Origin: Candidatus Prevotella equi
Lineage (GTDB): Bacteria; Bacteroidota; Bacteroidia; Bacteroidales; Bacteroidaceae
NCBI GenBank assembly: GCA_018065145.1
Contig: JAGHTW010000064.1
Coordinates: forward strand, 1-34,556
DNA: 34,556 nt
Direction of reading: 5' to 3'
Below are positions 23,249 through 31,851 of the stretch, in pieces. The position numbers were made by a program, and so were the translations under genes. The stretch's first letter is position 1, and every line of letters starts with the position of its first letter. Under the pieces are notes generated by a model, which saw only the letters and a program-made list of their open reading frames with translations, was not told the origin of the DNA and did no database searches.

Positions 23249-26200
23249 TTACTCAGTCCAGTCCATCTTTGTCTGACGAACATAGGTCTGATAACGGCGC
23301 TGTGCCATCTTCTGTGCCTCTGCGAAGAGCTCATCAGCTTCTGCTGGGAATGCCTTCTTAACAGAGAGATAACGTACCTCACCCATGAGGAAGTCCTGGA
23401 ACTTAGACCAGTCTGGCTCCTTAGAATCGAGAGAGAATGGGTTCTGACCCTGCTCTGCAAGTTCTGGGTTGAAGCGCCAGAGGTGCCAGTAACCACACTC
23501 AACGGCACGAGCCTCCTCAGCCTGTGAGCGACCCATACCACCCTTGATCTTAAGACCGTGGTTGATACATGGAGCATAGCCGATGATAAGTGATGGTCCG
23601 TGGTATGCCTCAGCCTCACGGAATGCCTTGAGACACTGAGCATTGTCAGCACCCATAGCAACCTGAGCAACATAAACATAACCGTATGTAGTAGCGATCA
23701 TGCCGAGATCCTTCTTCTTGATACGCTTACCCTGAGCAGCGAACTGTGCGATAGCACCGAGAGGTGTAGCCTTAGAAGCCTGACCACCAGTGTTAGAGTA
23801 AACCTCTGTATCAATAACGAAGATGTTGAGATCCTCACCAGAAGCGAGTACGTGGTCGAGACCACCGTAACCGATATCGTAAGAAGCACCGTCACCACCG
23901 ATAATCCACTGTGAACGCTTAACGAGATAGTGATCGAGAGTCTTAAGCTCCTTGCATACTGGGCATCCCTTAGCAGCGCAGTCAGCAATCATTGGCTTAA
24001 GGATAGCAGCAAGACGCTTTGTCTCAGCAGCATCCTCACGCTTCTCAATCCATTCAGCAGCAGCTGCCTTGAACTCAGCAGATGGCTCGTTCATCTCGAT
24101 AACTTCCTGGAGAAGCTTAGCAACACGCTCCTTCATCTTCTTGTTACCAATTACCATACCAAGACCGAACTCACAGAAGTCCTCGAAGAGAGAGTTGTCG
24201 AATGCAGGACCCTGACCCTTCTCGTTTGTTGTATATGGTGTTGATGGGATAGAAGCAGAGTAGATTGAAGAACAACCTGTAGCGTTAGCGATGATCTCGC
24301 GGTCACCGAAGAGCTGAGAGATAAGCTTAACATAAGGTGTCTCACCACAACCAGAGCAAGCGCCTGAGAACTCGAAGAGAGGAGTAGCGAACTGAGAGTT
24401 CTTTGGAGAAGCAGTGATATCAACGAGATCCTGCTTAGACTTAACCTGCTTTACGCAGTACTCCCAACCCTCTGCGAGAGCCTTCATGTCTTCTGCGTCT
24501 GGGTTGTAAGGAACCATTGCAAGTGCCTTCTCACCCTTCTTACCTGGACAAACGTCAACACAGTTGCCGCAACCGAGACAGTCAAGTGGAGATGGCTCAA
24601 TAACGAAGTGCATACCAGCCATTGCCTTTGGAGCCTTGATGTCCTGAGTCTGACCATTGAAGCCAGCCTTCTCCTCGTCAGTCATAACGAATGGACGGAT
24701 AGCAGCGTGAGGACAAACATAAGAACACTTGTTACACTGGATACAGTTCTCTACATTCCATACTGGAACGAATGCCTCAACACCACGCTTCTCATAAGCT
24801 GCAGTACCATTCATCCATGTACCGTCAACAGTGTTGTGCTTAACGAAGTCAGAAACCTTGAGGAGGTCACCTGCCATAGCGTTGATAGGACGAACAAGTT
24901 CCTTAACGAATGCTGGTGCATTATCCTCCTTAGGAGCGTCAGCTGGGAGATTTGCCCATGCTGGATCAACAGTAAGCTGCTTGTACTCACCACCGCGATC
25001 GATAGCTGCCCAGTTCATATTTACAACGTCGTCACCCTTCTTGCCGTAAGACTTCTTAGCGAATGCCTTCATCTGCTCAATAGCGAGATCAACAGGGATA
25101 ACCTCAGAAATACGGAAGAATGCAGACTGGAGGATAGTGTTGGTACGGTTACCAAGACCAATCTCCTGAGCAATCTTTGTAGCGTTGATGTAGTAAACCT
25201 TGATATTCTTCTCAGCAAATACCTTCTTAACGTTGTTAGGAATGAAGTTAACGAGTTCCTCACCCTCAAAGATTGTGTTGAGAAGGAATGAACCATTCTC
25301 ACGGATACCACGTGTAACGTCATACATGTTCAGGTAAGCCTGTACGTGACATGCAACGAAGTTAGGTGTTGTGATCTGGTATGTAGAGCGGATTGGCTCA
25401 TCACCGAAACGGAGGTGTGAACATGTGAAGCCGCCTGACTTCTTAGAGTCGTATGAGAAGTAAGCCTGACAGTACTTGTCTGTTGACTCACCGATAATCT
25501 TTACAGAGTTCTTGTTAGCACCTACAGTACCATCAGCACCGAGACCGAAGAACTTACACTCCTGGATAGACTTTCCACCGAGAGCCATCTCCTCTACTGC
25601 TGGGAGAGAGAGGTTTGTAACGTCATCAACGATACCAACAGTGAAGTGGTTCTTTGGTTCTGGGAGTTCGAGGTTGTTGAATACAGAGATGATACGAGCA
25701 GGAGTAACCTCGCAAGAACCGAGACCATAACGACCACCAACGATCATTGGACGGTTCTCAACATCATAGAATGCAGACTTAACGTCGAGGTACAGTGGCT
25801 CACCTTCAGCACCTGGCTCCTTTGTACGGTCAAGTACAGCAACGCGCTTAGCTGTCTTAGGCATAGCAGCGAGGAGATACTTAACTGAGAATGGACGATA
25901 GAGGTGAACGTTGATCATACCAACCTTCTTGCCCTGTGACTGGAGGTAATCGATAGCTTCCTTAGCAGCCTCACAAGCAGAACCCATGAGGATGATTACG
26001 TTCTCAGCGTCCTCAGCACCATAGTAGTTGAAACAGTGATACTCACGACCAGTGATTTCTGTCATCTTCTGACAGTACTTCTCTACAACGTCAGGAATAG
26101 CGTCATAGTAAGTATTACAAGCCTCGCGGTGTGTGAAGAACTCGTTAGGGTTCTCAGCAGTACCACGTGTTACAGGGCGCTCTGGAGTGAGGGCACGGTT

Positions 26201-26818
26201 ACGGAAGTCCTCAACAAACTCCATTGGAGTGATAGCCTTGATATCTTCCATATCCATCACCTCAATCTTATGATACTCGTGAGAAGTACGGAAACCGTCA
26301 AAGAAGTTCACGAAAGGAACCTTTGTCTCAAGAGTAGCGAGATGTGGAACAGCTGTAAGGTCCATTACCTCCTGTACTGATGAAGAAGCGAACATAGCGA
26401 AACCAGTCTGACGACAAGCCATTACGTCCTGGTGGTCACCAAAGATACAGAGAGAGTGAGAAGCGAGTGTACGAGCAGAAACGTCGAACACGCATGGGAG
26501 GAGCTCACCAGCAATCTTATACATGTTAGGAATCATGAGCAGCAGACCCTGAGAAGCTGTATAGGTTGTTGTCAGAGCACCAGCCTGGAGTGAACCGTGA
26601 ACGGCACCAGCAGCACCGCCCTCTGACTGCATTTCCTGTACAAGTACTTCCTGTCCCCACATGTTCTTACGACCACGTGCAGCCCAGTCATCAGTGTGCT
26701 CCGCCATTGGAGATGACGGAGTGATTGGGTAGATAGCAGCAACCTCAGTGAACATATAGCTCACGTGAGCAGCAGCCTCGTTACCATCACAAGTGATAAA
26801 CTTTTTTTCTTTAGCCAT
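23249..26818 (-). CDS. nifJ: Pyruvate:ferredoxin (flavodoxin) oxidoreductase, one-chain
   Basis: A 1189-residue enzyme that converts pyruvate and CoA to acetyl-CoA and CO2, passing electrons to ferredoxin; it is central to anaerobic energy metabolism. The N-terminal domain begins GNEAAAHVSYMFTEVAAIYPITPSSPMAE. Two [4Fe-4S] sites of the ferredoxin-like insert are CIQCNKCSYVCP (near 690) and CLGCGNCVDVCPG (near 747). The thiamine-diphosphate domain has SGCGETPY (near 822), IGGDGASYDIGYGG (near 974) and YSNTGGQASKATP. Oxygen-sensitive cluster ligands are all present. The length is that of the fused bacterial form. Codon use is strongly biased, as expected for a very highly expressed gene. Only a weak -7-like TAACTTTA (26836-26843) is seen upstream. 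Confidence 0.97.
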   Translation of the reverse strand: MAKEKKFITCDGNEAAAHVSYMFTEVAAIYPITPSSPMAEHTDDWAARGRKNMWGQEVLVQEMQSEGGAAGAVHGSLQAGALTTTYTASQGLLLMIPNMYKIAGELLPCVFDVSARTLASHSLCIFGDHQDVMACRQTGFAMFASSSVQEVMDLTAVPHLATLETKVPFVNFFDGFRTSHEYHKIEVMDMEDIKAITPMEFVEDFRNRALTPERPVTRGTAENPNEFFTHREACNTYYDAIPDVVEKYCQKMTEITGREYHCFNYYGAEDAENVIILMGSACEAAKEAIDYLQSQGKKVGMINVHLYRPFSVKYLLAAMPKTAKRVAVLDRTKEPGAEGEPLYLDVKSAFYDVENRPMIVGGRYGLGSCEVTPARIISVFNNLELPEPKNHFTVGIVDDVTNLSLPAVEEMALGGKSIQECKFFGLGADGTVGANKNSVKIIGESTDKYCQAYFSYDSKKSGGFTCSHLRFGDEPIRSTYQITTPNFVACHVQAYLNMYDVTRGIRENGSFLLNTIFEGEELVNFIPNNVKKVFAEKNIKVYYINATKIAQEIGLGNRTNTILQSAFFRISEVIPVDLAIEQMKAFAKKSYGKKGDDVVNMNWAAIDRGGEYKQLTVDPAWANLPADAPKEDNAPAFVKELVRPINAMAGDLLKVSDFVKHNTVDGTWMNGTAAYEKRGVEAFVPVWNVENCIQCNKCSYVCPHAAIRPFVMTDEEKAGFNGQTQDIKAPKAMAGMHFVIEPSPLDCLGCGNCVDVCPGKKGEKALAMVPYNPDAEDMKALAEGWEYCVKQVKSKQDLVDITASPKNSQFATPLFEFSGACSGCGETPYVKLISQLFGDREIIANATGCSSIYSASIPSTPYTTNEKGQGPAFDNSLFEDFCEFGLGMVIGNKKMKERVAKLLQEVIEMNEPSAEFKAAAAEWIEKREDAAETKRLAAILKPMIADCAAKGCPVCKELKTLDHYLVKRSQWIIGGDGASYDIGYGGLDHVLASGEDLNIFVIDTEVYSNTGGQASKATPLGAIAQFAAQGKRIKKKDLGMIATTYGYVYVAQVAMGADNAQCLKAFREAEAYHGPSLIIGYAPCINHGLKIKGGMGRSQAEEARAVECGYWHLWRFNPELAEQGQNPFSLDSKEPDWSKFQDFLMGEVRYLSVKKAFPAEADELFAEAQKMAQRRYQTYVRQTKMDWTE

Positions 26819-26907
26819 TGTTGTTGTTTAAAAAATAAAGTTAAAATAATATGTTGTAGTTTTCTCAATTAGTTTTCATTACTATTACCTGCTACACCTT
26901 ATATATA

Positions 26908-28092
26908 TTAATATAAGAAACCTAACAGCCATAGCGGAATAACATTCTCGCCACATTTGTTATCTGTGTATTGGCAATACAGCATTCCATTACTACCATA
27001 TCTTGGAATATCCGTCGCGGCACAAACCTTGAAGTGTTTCTCTCCATCGATAGTATAGAACAGTTCCTTACCCGCCTGATTAACCTTGTGGTCTTTCCAC
27101 ATTGTGTTGACGAAGAAGGTCTCCATCTGTGTCTGGACGTCGAAGTTGATAGGGAAGATAGCCTGATAGAGATTTGGGTTATGCAACATCACCTTTGTAG
27201 GTTTCTTCGGGAACTTCATACCCACAGGATAAATAATGTTTATCAGTCGTGCATCTGCAAGATACTTAATGTAATTCATGACAGTAGCACGTGACGTCTG
27301 TATTTCCTGTGCCAGCTGACTTATATTTGGAGCCTGAGGTCCAGCAACAGCAAGCAGATAAAACAGTTTCTTAATCTTTGTCAGATATTTCAACTCTATC
27401 TGCTTAATCATCAATATATCCACCTCTGTTGTCATATTCATGCTTTTCAGCAGATTCTCTGCGTAGTCTGCATGCTCACGGAACAGTGGATAGAATCCGT
27501 GGTGTATATAGTCAGCGAAATAACGCTGAGGGTTAACTTTTGACAATATCTCCGCTACGAGAATATCCTTATGTCGGATTATCTCATCAAGCGTCACACT
27601 TCTGAAGTCGCTTCCTGTGCAGAGGTTTAAGTATTCACGGAACGAGAATCCACGCAGGTTATAACTCTTTACGATATCTCCCAGCTCAGGGTTTTCCCGT
27701 TTCAGTCGCATCACGCTCGAACCACAGAAGACAATCTTCAGTCTCGGGTACAAATCATAGCACCTACGCAACTCATGACTCCAGTCAAACTGCTTAAATA
27801 CCTGATCTATCAACAACACCCTACCCCCTTGCTTGTAGAACTCTCCTGCAAAGTCTGCTATTCCACGACCTTGAAAGTAGAAGTTGTTCATATTTATATA
27901 AAGGCAACGCTTATCTTCTATATCATAGTATTCTTTGGCATATTGCAACAGGAACGTTGTCTTACCGACACCACGCGTACCTTTTATACCTATCATGCGT
28001 GCAGACCAGTCAATCTCATCCATAAGAGTACGTCTTACAGGTGCACTGACGTGTTCCACTAGGTATCTATGTGTACGGTAAAATTCTTCCAT
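26908..28092 (-). CDS. AAA_14-type ATPase with C-terminal winged helix
   Basis: A 394-residue P-loop ATPase of the AAA_14 group that is abundant in Bacteroidota and archaea. Walker A is GTRGVGKTT, near residues 37-45. Walker B reads RVLLIDQVFKQF, where the family normally has LDE(V/I)HKY, so the catalytic glutamate is Gln. The sensor strand LKIVFCGSSVMRL follows. At about 260-290 a helix-turn-helix reads ISQLAQEIQTSRATVMNYIKYL. The C-terminus resembles the DUF4143 region but is degenerate in places. Its cellular role is unknown; related genes are present in many near-identical copies per genome. It has its own promoter at 28132-28162 and no co-oriented partner gene, so it appears to act alone. 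Confidence 0.85.
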   Translation of the reverse strand: MEEFYRTHRYLVEHVSAPVRRTLMDEIDWSARMIGIKGTRGVGKTTFLLQYAKEYYDIEDKRCLYINMNNFYFQGRGIADFAGEFYKQGGRVLLIDQVFKQFDWSHELRRCYDLYPRLKIVFCGSSVMRLKRENPELGDIVKSYNLRGFSFREYLNLCTGSDFRSVTLDEIIRHKDILVAEILSKVNPQRYFADYIHHGFYPLFREHADYAENLLKSMNMTTEVDILMIKQIELKYLTKIKKLFYLLAVAGPQAPNISQLAQEIQTSRATVMNYIKYLADARLINIIYPVGMKFPKKPTKVMLHNPNLYQAIFPINFDVQTQMETFFVNTMWKDHKVNQAGKELFYTIDGEKHFKVCAATDIPRYGSNGMLYCQYTDNKCGENVIPLWLLGFLY

Positions 28093-28131
28093 TATATGTC
28101 AATTGTGATGTGCTTTAGTATTTTTGCCGTA

Positions 28132-28162
28132 CAAAGTTAAACATAATTTTGCAAATTGCAAA
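28132..28162 (-). promoter_or_regulatory. Promoter of the AAA_14-type ATPase gene
   Basis: On the minus strand, TTTG (28159-28162), a 19-bp spacer and TAACTTTG (28132-28139), about 40 bp before the ATG at 28092. Confidence 0.7.
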
Positions 28163-28250
28163 GCAGACTTTACAAAAACATTAAACTTTTGCATTATTTC
28201 ACATTTCAAAAAATAATTTAACGCGCAGTTATCGTTTATGTAACATTCTA

Positions 28251-30494
28251 TTACAATCTGCTAACAGCCTTAACACCCTTTACGCTTCTTAATTTTTTCG
28301 CGAGGGCTTCAAGGCGTGATGTATCGTCAACCATTACAGTAAGCGTACCCCGGAACAAGCCGTCAATAGTGTCTATGTTTATGCTTCGCATTGTGATATT
28401 TCCCTCCTTAGCTATGACGGAAGTTATATTATTGACAATGCTTATATCGTCATTACCTATTATCTGCAGTGTTATAACATACTGTCCATTACCCTTTCCA
28501 CTCCATCTTGCCTTTACGACACGATAACCGAACCTTTCTCTCAGTGCTGTTGCATTAGGACAATCCTCGCGGTGTATCTTGATACCACCCGACACAGTAA
28601 CGAATCCGAACACATCATCACCATAGATAGGATGACAACACTTTGCAAGTGAGTAGTCAACACCTTTCAGGTTACGGTCAATAACAAGGACATCTGACGA
28701 ACCACTTTTTCCATGTAGTCCCTCTTCGCCATTCGGTTCACGCAGAACGAAATCCGCAGCAGAGCGTGTCTCGGCAGATGCAGCAGTAGCAGAGTTTACC
28801 GCCGAAGGATTCTTTATCTCAAGATACCTTTCTATGACTTCCAGAACATCGAGCTGTTCATTAGCGATAGCGAGATAGAACTCCGACACTTCCTTATAGC
28901 CCATTTTTTTAATGAGCTGATGCATAATGCTATCCTCTATCTCTATCTTTCTATTCTTGAAGCGTCGCTCCAACAACTCCTTTGCATAAACGCCATCACG
29001 TGCAGAAGCATCACTAAGCGCCTTGCGTATCTTGCTTTTTGCATGGGAAGTCTTTACCAACTGCAACCATTCACGCTTTGGTTTCTGACTAACCGATGTC
29101 GTTATCTCCACCGTATCACCAGAACGCAACGGCTCTCTCATAGTAACATTCTTACCATTGATGCGAGCACCAACGCACTGGTTACCTATTCGGGAATGTA
29201 TATGATAAGCAAAATCCAGCACCGTAGCACCAGCAGGAAACTTACGTATCTCGCCCTTTGGCGTAAACACATAAACCTCATCCTCATAAAGGTCCATACG
29301 GAACTGATCCATCACCTGCATGTCATCGCCAGCCTCCAATGCTGCACGTATGGCACCAAGCCACTCATCCATTCCTCCACCAGACTTCACGCCTTTATAA
29401 CGCCAATGTGCAGCAAGTCCCTTCTCCGCAATCTCATCCATGCGTTCTGTCCTTATCTGCACCTCAACCCATTTCTTCTCAGGTCCAAGTACCGTGATAT
29501 GCAACGACTCGTAGCCATTGCTCTTAGGTACGGAGAGCCAGTCTCTCAGTCTCTTTGGATTAGGCTGATACATGTCCGTTATCACGGAATACACCTGCCA
29601 GCACTCCATCTTTTCGTTTTCTGGTGCTGAGTCAAGTATGATACGTATAGCGAAAAGATCATACACTCCCTCAAACGGACATTTCTGTTTCTTCATCTTC
29701 TGCCAGATGGAGTGAATACTCTTCGTACGTCCTTTCATGTGGAACTCAAGCCCCATTGCCGTCAGTTTCTCGCGTATTGGTTCTATAAAGTCCTCAATAT
29801 ACTTATCTCGTACACGTTTCGTGGCAGACAGTTTCTCCTTAATATGATAATAAGCATCATGTTCGAGATACTTCAGTGACAAGTCTTCCAGTTCGCTCTT
29901 GAGTTTATACAATCCAAGTTTGTGAGCAAGAGGAGCATAAAGATAGCTTGCTTCCTGTGCCACCCGTTGCCTTGCGTCAACATTCTGAGCATCCTTTATC
30001 TCTCTCATCACGTTCACCCTGTCAGCTATCATGATCAGGATAACACGCATATCCTCTGCAAACGACAACAAGAGGTTACGGAAATTCTCCGATTCAATAA
30101 CGGGATTACGTTTATACAGTTCCTGAACTCTCTGCAGTCCTTTCAATATAGCAGAAACGCCCGTACCGAAGTTTTCCTCCACCTGTTCCATAGTGAGCAT
30201 CACATCGTCACTGGCAGTATCATCGTTTACGAGCAAGGGGTACAACAACGTAGCAATCAGTCCGTCACGTCTTAGACCTATTTCATCAATGGCAATATAC
30301 GCAGTCTGCATTGCCATCAGGACAGGGTTAAGCCCAAACACATCTCTCTGCACCCTACCCTCTTCCATTGCCTTAAACAAGATACGGCGTAACTTCTCCT
30401 CATCGAGGGGAAGTAACGCCGTTCCTATACTATGCCTGATATCCTCAATGATACCAAGGGCTTTTGTCTTTTCTGTGTCTGTGAATGATAACAT
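28251..30494 (-). CDS. relA: RelA/SpoT-family (p)ppGpp synthetase with degenerate hydrolase domain
   Basis: A 747-residue long RSH protein that makes the stringent-response alarmone (p)ppGpp. The N-terminal hydrolase-like domain lacks the HD pair: the expected LLHDV reads LLYPLL (Tyr85-Pro86), although DRVNVMREIKDA is retained. Hydrolysis is therefore probably lost. The synthetase domain is intact (GRTKSIHSIWQKMKKQ, YDLFAIRII, GYESLH at 327-332, EVQIRTERMDEIAEKGLAAHW). A TGS domain follows (about 400-465, EVYVFTPKGEIRKFPAGATV), then a zinc-finger-like region with CCHP, and a C-terminal ACT domain (about 670-745). This is the RelA pattern; a bifunctional SpoT should exist elsewhere. It begins 2 bp after the DUF1573 gene. 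The symbol follows the domain logic, not a phylogeny. Confidence 0.9.
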   Translation of the reverse strand: MLSFTDTEKTKALGIIEDIRHSIGTALLPLDEEKLRRILFKAMEEGRVQRDVFGLNPVLMAMQTAYIAIDEIGLRRDGLIATLLYPLLVNDDTASDDVMLTMEQVEENFGTGVSAILKGLQRVQELYKRNPVIESENFRNLLLSFAEDMRVILIMIADRVNVMREIKDAQNVDARQRVAQEASYLYAPLAHKLGLYKLKSELEDLSLKYLEHDAYYHIKEKLSATKRVRDKYIEDFIEPIREKLTAMGLEFHMKGRTKSIHSIWQKMKKQKCPFEGVYDLFAIRIILDSAPENEKMECWQVYSVITDMYQPNPKRLRDWLSVPKSNGYESLHITVLGPEKKWVEVQIRTERMDEIAEKGLAAHWRYKGVKSGGGMDEWLGAIRAALEAGDDMQVMDQFRMDLYEDEVYVFTPKGEIRKFPAGATVLDFAYHIHSRIGNQCVGARINGKNVTMREPLRSGDTVEITTSVSQKPKREWLQLVKTSHAKSKIRKALSDASARDGVYAKELLERRFKNRKIEIEDSIMHQLIKKMGYKEVSEFYLAIANEQLDVLEVIERYLEIKNPSAVNSATAASAETRSAADFVLREPNGEEGLHGKSGSSDVLVIDRNLKGVDYSLAKCCHPIYGDDVFGFVTVSGGIKIHREDCPNATALRERFGYRVVKARWSGKGNGQYVITLQIIGNDDISIVNNITSVIAKEGNITMRSINIDTIDGLFRGTLTVMVDDTSRLEALAKKLRSVKGVKAVSRL

Positions 30495-30496
30495 TT

Positions 30497-30880
30497 TTAC
30501 TTCGCTTCTGTCATGTCACCTTCTATATATAGGCGAACCATCTCCGGTGTTCCGTTAGTACGGATAGTGATGGTCTTCTTAAAGTGTCCAGGGAACTTAC
30601 CCTTACCGTTATAAGTAATCTCCACCGTTCCCTTCTCGCCTGGTTTTACAGGAGTCTTTGTATATTTAGGCACCGTGCAACCGCAAGAGGCAACAGCCTG
30701 ATTGATTATCAGCGGCTGATCTCCGGTATTGGTAAAGGTGAAGGTACACTTCTGGATAGGGTTTGACTCACTGAAGGTACCGAAGTTGCTTGTTGTCTTG
30801 TCAAACTTAATCTCTGCCTGAGCCATGCTGCAAAGCGTAAAGCTCACAAGAGCAAGAATAGTAAATAATATCCTTTTCAT
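30497..30880 (-). CDS. DUF1573 exported protein
   Basis: A 127-residue protein with a signal peptide (MKRILFTILALVSFTLCSMA-Q). One immunoglobulin-like domain of the DUF1573 family follows: EIKFDKTTSNFGTFSESNPI, then CTFTFTNTGDQPLII, VASCGCTVPKY, PVKPGEKGTVEITYN and a final KTITIRTNG strand. The SCGCT motif is the family hallmark. The function is unknown; members are widespread in Bacteroidota envelopes. The start is preceded by AAGGAGG six bases upstream, an unusually good Shine-Dalgarno for this phylum. The relA start follows its stop by 2 bp, so the two are tightly coupled. Confidence 0.92.
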   Translation of the reverse strand: MKRILFTILALVSFTLCSMAQAEIKFDKTTSNFGTFSESNPIQKCTFTFTNTGDQPLIINQAVASCGCTVPKYTKTPVKPGEKGTVEITYNGKGKFPGHFKKTITIRTNGTPEMVRLYIEGDMTEAK

Positions 30881-30885
30881 AATTT

Positions 30886-30893
30886 TCCTCCTT
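30886..30893 (-). promoter_or_regulatory. Strong Shine-Dalgarno for the DUF1573 gene
   Basis: On the minus strand, AAGGAGG precedes the ATG at 30880 by about six bases. Other genes in this window lack such a site. Confidence 0.6.
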
Positions 30894-30939
30894 TTTTATT
30901 TGTATATTGGGCACGCCAACGTACCCTCGTTAAATTGTC

Positions 30940-31743
30940 CTATTCTAAATCATAGACGACGGAAGGTGACTTACGTTTAAGGTCTTCCACGATAAAATCC
31001 TTTCCTGCTACGATTCCGTATCCTCTGAGTGTATCTTCCACCGTCTTCAGAGCCAGTACTGGATGATTATTCTCCTCGCTCAAGTGACATAGCCACACAT
31101 GCTTCAAGTCGCACGTGCCGTAATTTGCTATCGCCTCTCCGCAAGAACGGTTGGACAAGTGTCCTGTAGGACCAGCAATACGTGTCTTCAGATGCTGTGG
31201 ATAAGGACCGTCACGCAACATTTCCTCATCATAGTTCGCCTCAAGCACGAGATAATTTGCCTCTCCTATGTAAGACTGCATCTCCTCCGTCACATGTCCT
31301 ACGTCTGTCATGAGGCAGAACGTAACATCATCCACCTCAATGCGGTAGCCCACATTGCCAGAGCTGTCATGCGGAACAGCAAAAGAGGTAACATAGAAAT
31401 CACCTATCTTTGTTCTCGTTCCCTTCTCCAATATCTTCACGTTCTCAGCAGGCACCTTCTTTGGCACGCAGTAGTTGCGTTGTATGCCTACATGCACCTC
31501 GTGACTAGCATAGACAGGAACATCATATTCACTACTTATCACACCAACCGTCTTTATATGGTCAGCATGATCATGGGTTATCAATATATGTTTGACGCTC
31601 TCTATGCTCAGTCCGTATTGATGCAGATGTTTCTTTACGGTTCTTATACCCACTCCAGCATCTATTAAGAGAGCGTCATTGGCGGTTTGGAGATAGTAAC
31701 AATTTCCACTACTCCCACTGCCGATAGACAAGAATTTCAGCAT
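30940..31743 (-). CDS. Metallo-beta-lactamase-fold hydrolase (YycJ/WalJ type)
   Basis: A 267-residue metal-dependent hydrolase. The start MLKFLSIGSGSSGNCYYL is the hallmark of the YycJ/WalJ branch. The zinc ligands are in THDHADH (56-62), then VPHDSSGNVGY, LMTDVGHV and CHLSEENNHP. Family members are linked to DNA processing or phosphodiester hydrolysis; the exact substrate is unknown. I chose the ATG at 31743 because an in-frame TTG at 31773 would lie upstream of the expected transcription start. The promoter is at 31762-31793. The DUF1573 and relA genes follow within 59 and 2 bp with no promoter seen between, so the three may form one transcript. Confidence 0.9.
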   Translation of the reverse strand: MLKFLSIGSGSSGNCYYLQTANDALLIDAGVGIRTVKKHLHQYGLSIESVKHILITHDHADHIKTVGVISSEYDVPVYASHEVHVGIQRNYCVPKKVPAENVKILEKGTRTKIGDFYVTSFAVPHDSSGNVGYRIEVDDVTFCLMTDVGHVTEEMQSYIGEANYLVLEANYDEEMLRDGPYPQHLKTRIAGPTGHLSNRSCGEAIANYGTCDLKHVWLCHLSEENNHPVLALKTVEDTLRGYGIVAGKDFIVEDLKRKSPSVVYDLE

Positions 31744-31761
31744 TTTGGTTAATATTTTGTG

Positions 31762-31793
31762 CAAAAGTAACAAAATTCCGTGGTATTTCCAAA
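31762..31793 (-). promoter_or_regulatory. Promoter of the MBL/DUF1573/relA set
   Basis: On the minus strand, TTTG (31790-31793), a 20-bp spacer and TACTTTTG (31762-31769), with the start expected near 31755. This short leader fixes the MBL start at 31743. Confidence 0.75.
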
Positions 31794-31802
31794 TTTTTTG
31801 TT

Positions 31803-31810
31803 TAACTTTG
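31803..31810 (+). promoter_or_regulatory. -7 element for the helicase-nuclease gene
   Basis: TAACTTTG, 41 bp before the GTG start. No TTTG lies at the matching distance upstream. The region it would occupy overlaps the divergent MBL promoter, so the two may compete for polymerase. Confidence 0.45.
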
Positions 31811-31851
31811 CGAATAATTTTAACTTTTTTATATATAACTTATTTCTCATT

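Noticed and set aside
24608..25291. A 227-codon open frame on the plus strand inside nifJ, and several others at 23245-26380
   Set aside because: They lie antisense or out of frame to nifJ, whose strongly biased codon use removes stops from other frames. The translations are Leu/Ser/Thr-rich without any domain.
26898..26917. AT-only hairpin at the end of the AAA_14 ATPase gene as a terminator
   Set aside because: The short all-AT stem overlaps the stop codon and has no T-run after it on the minus strand.
28920..29630. A 236-codon plus-strand frame opposite relA
   Set aside because: It is antisense to well-conserved RelA synthetase and TGS motifs, and its translation has no recognisable feature.
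31744..31773. TTG start extending the MBL protein by ten residues
   Set aside because: It lies upstream of the transcription start predicted from the promoter at 31762-31793, and the family starts at MLKFLSIGSGSSGN.
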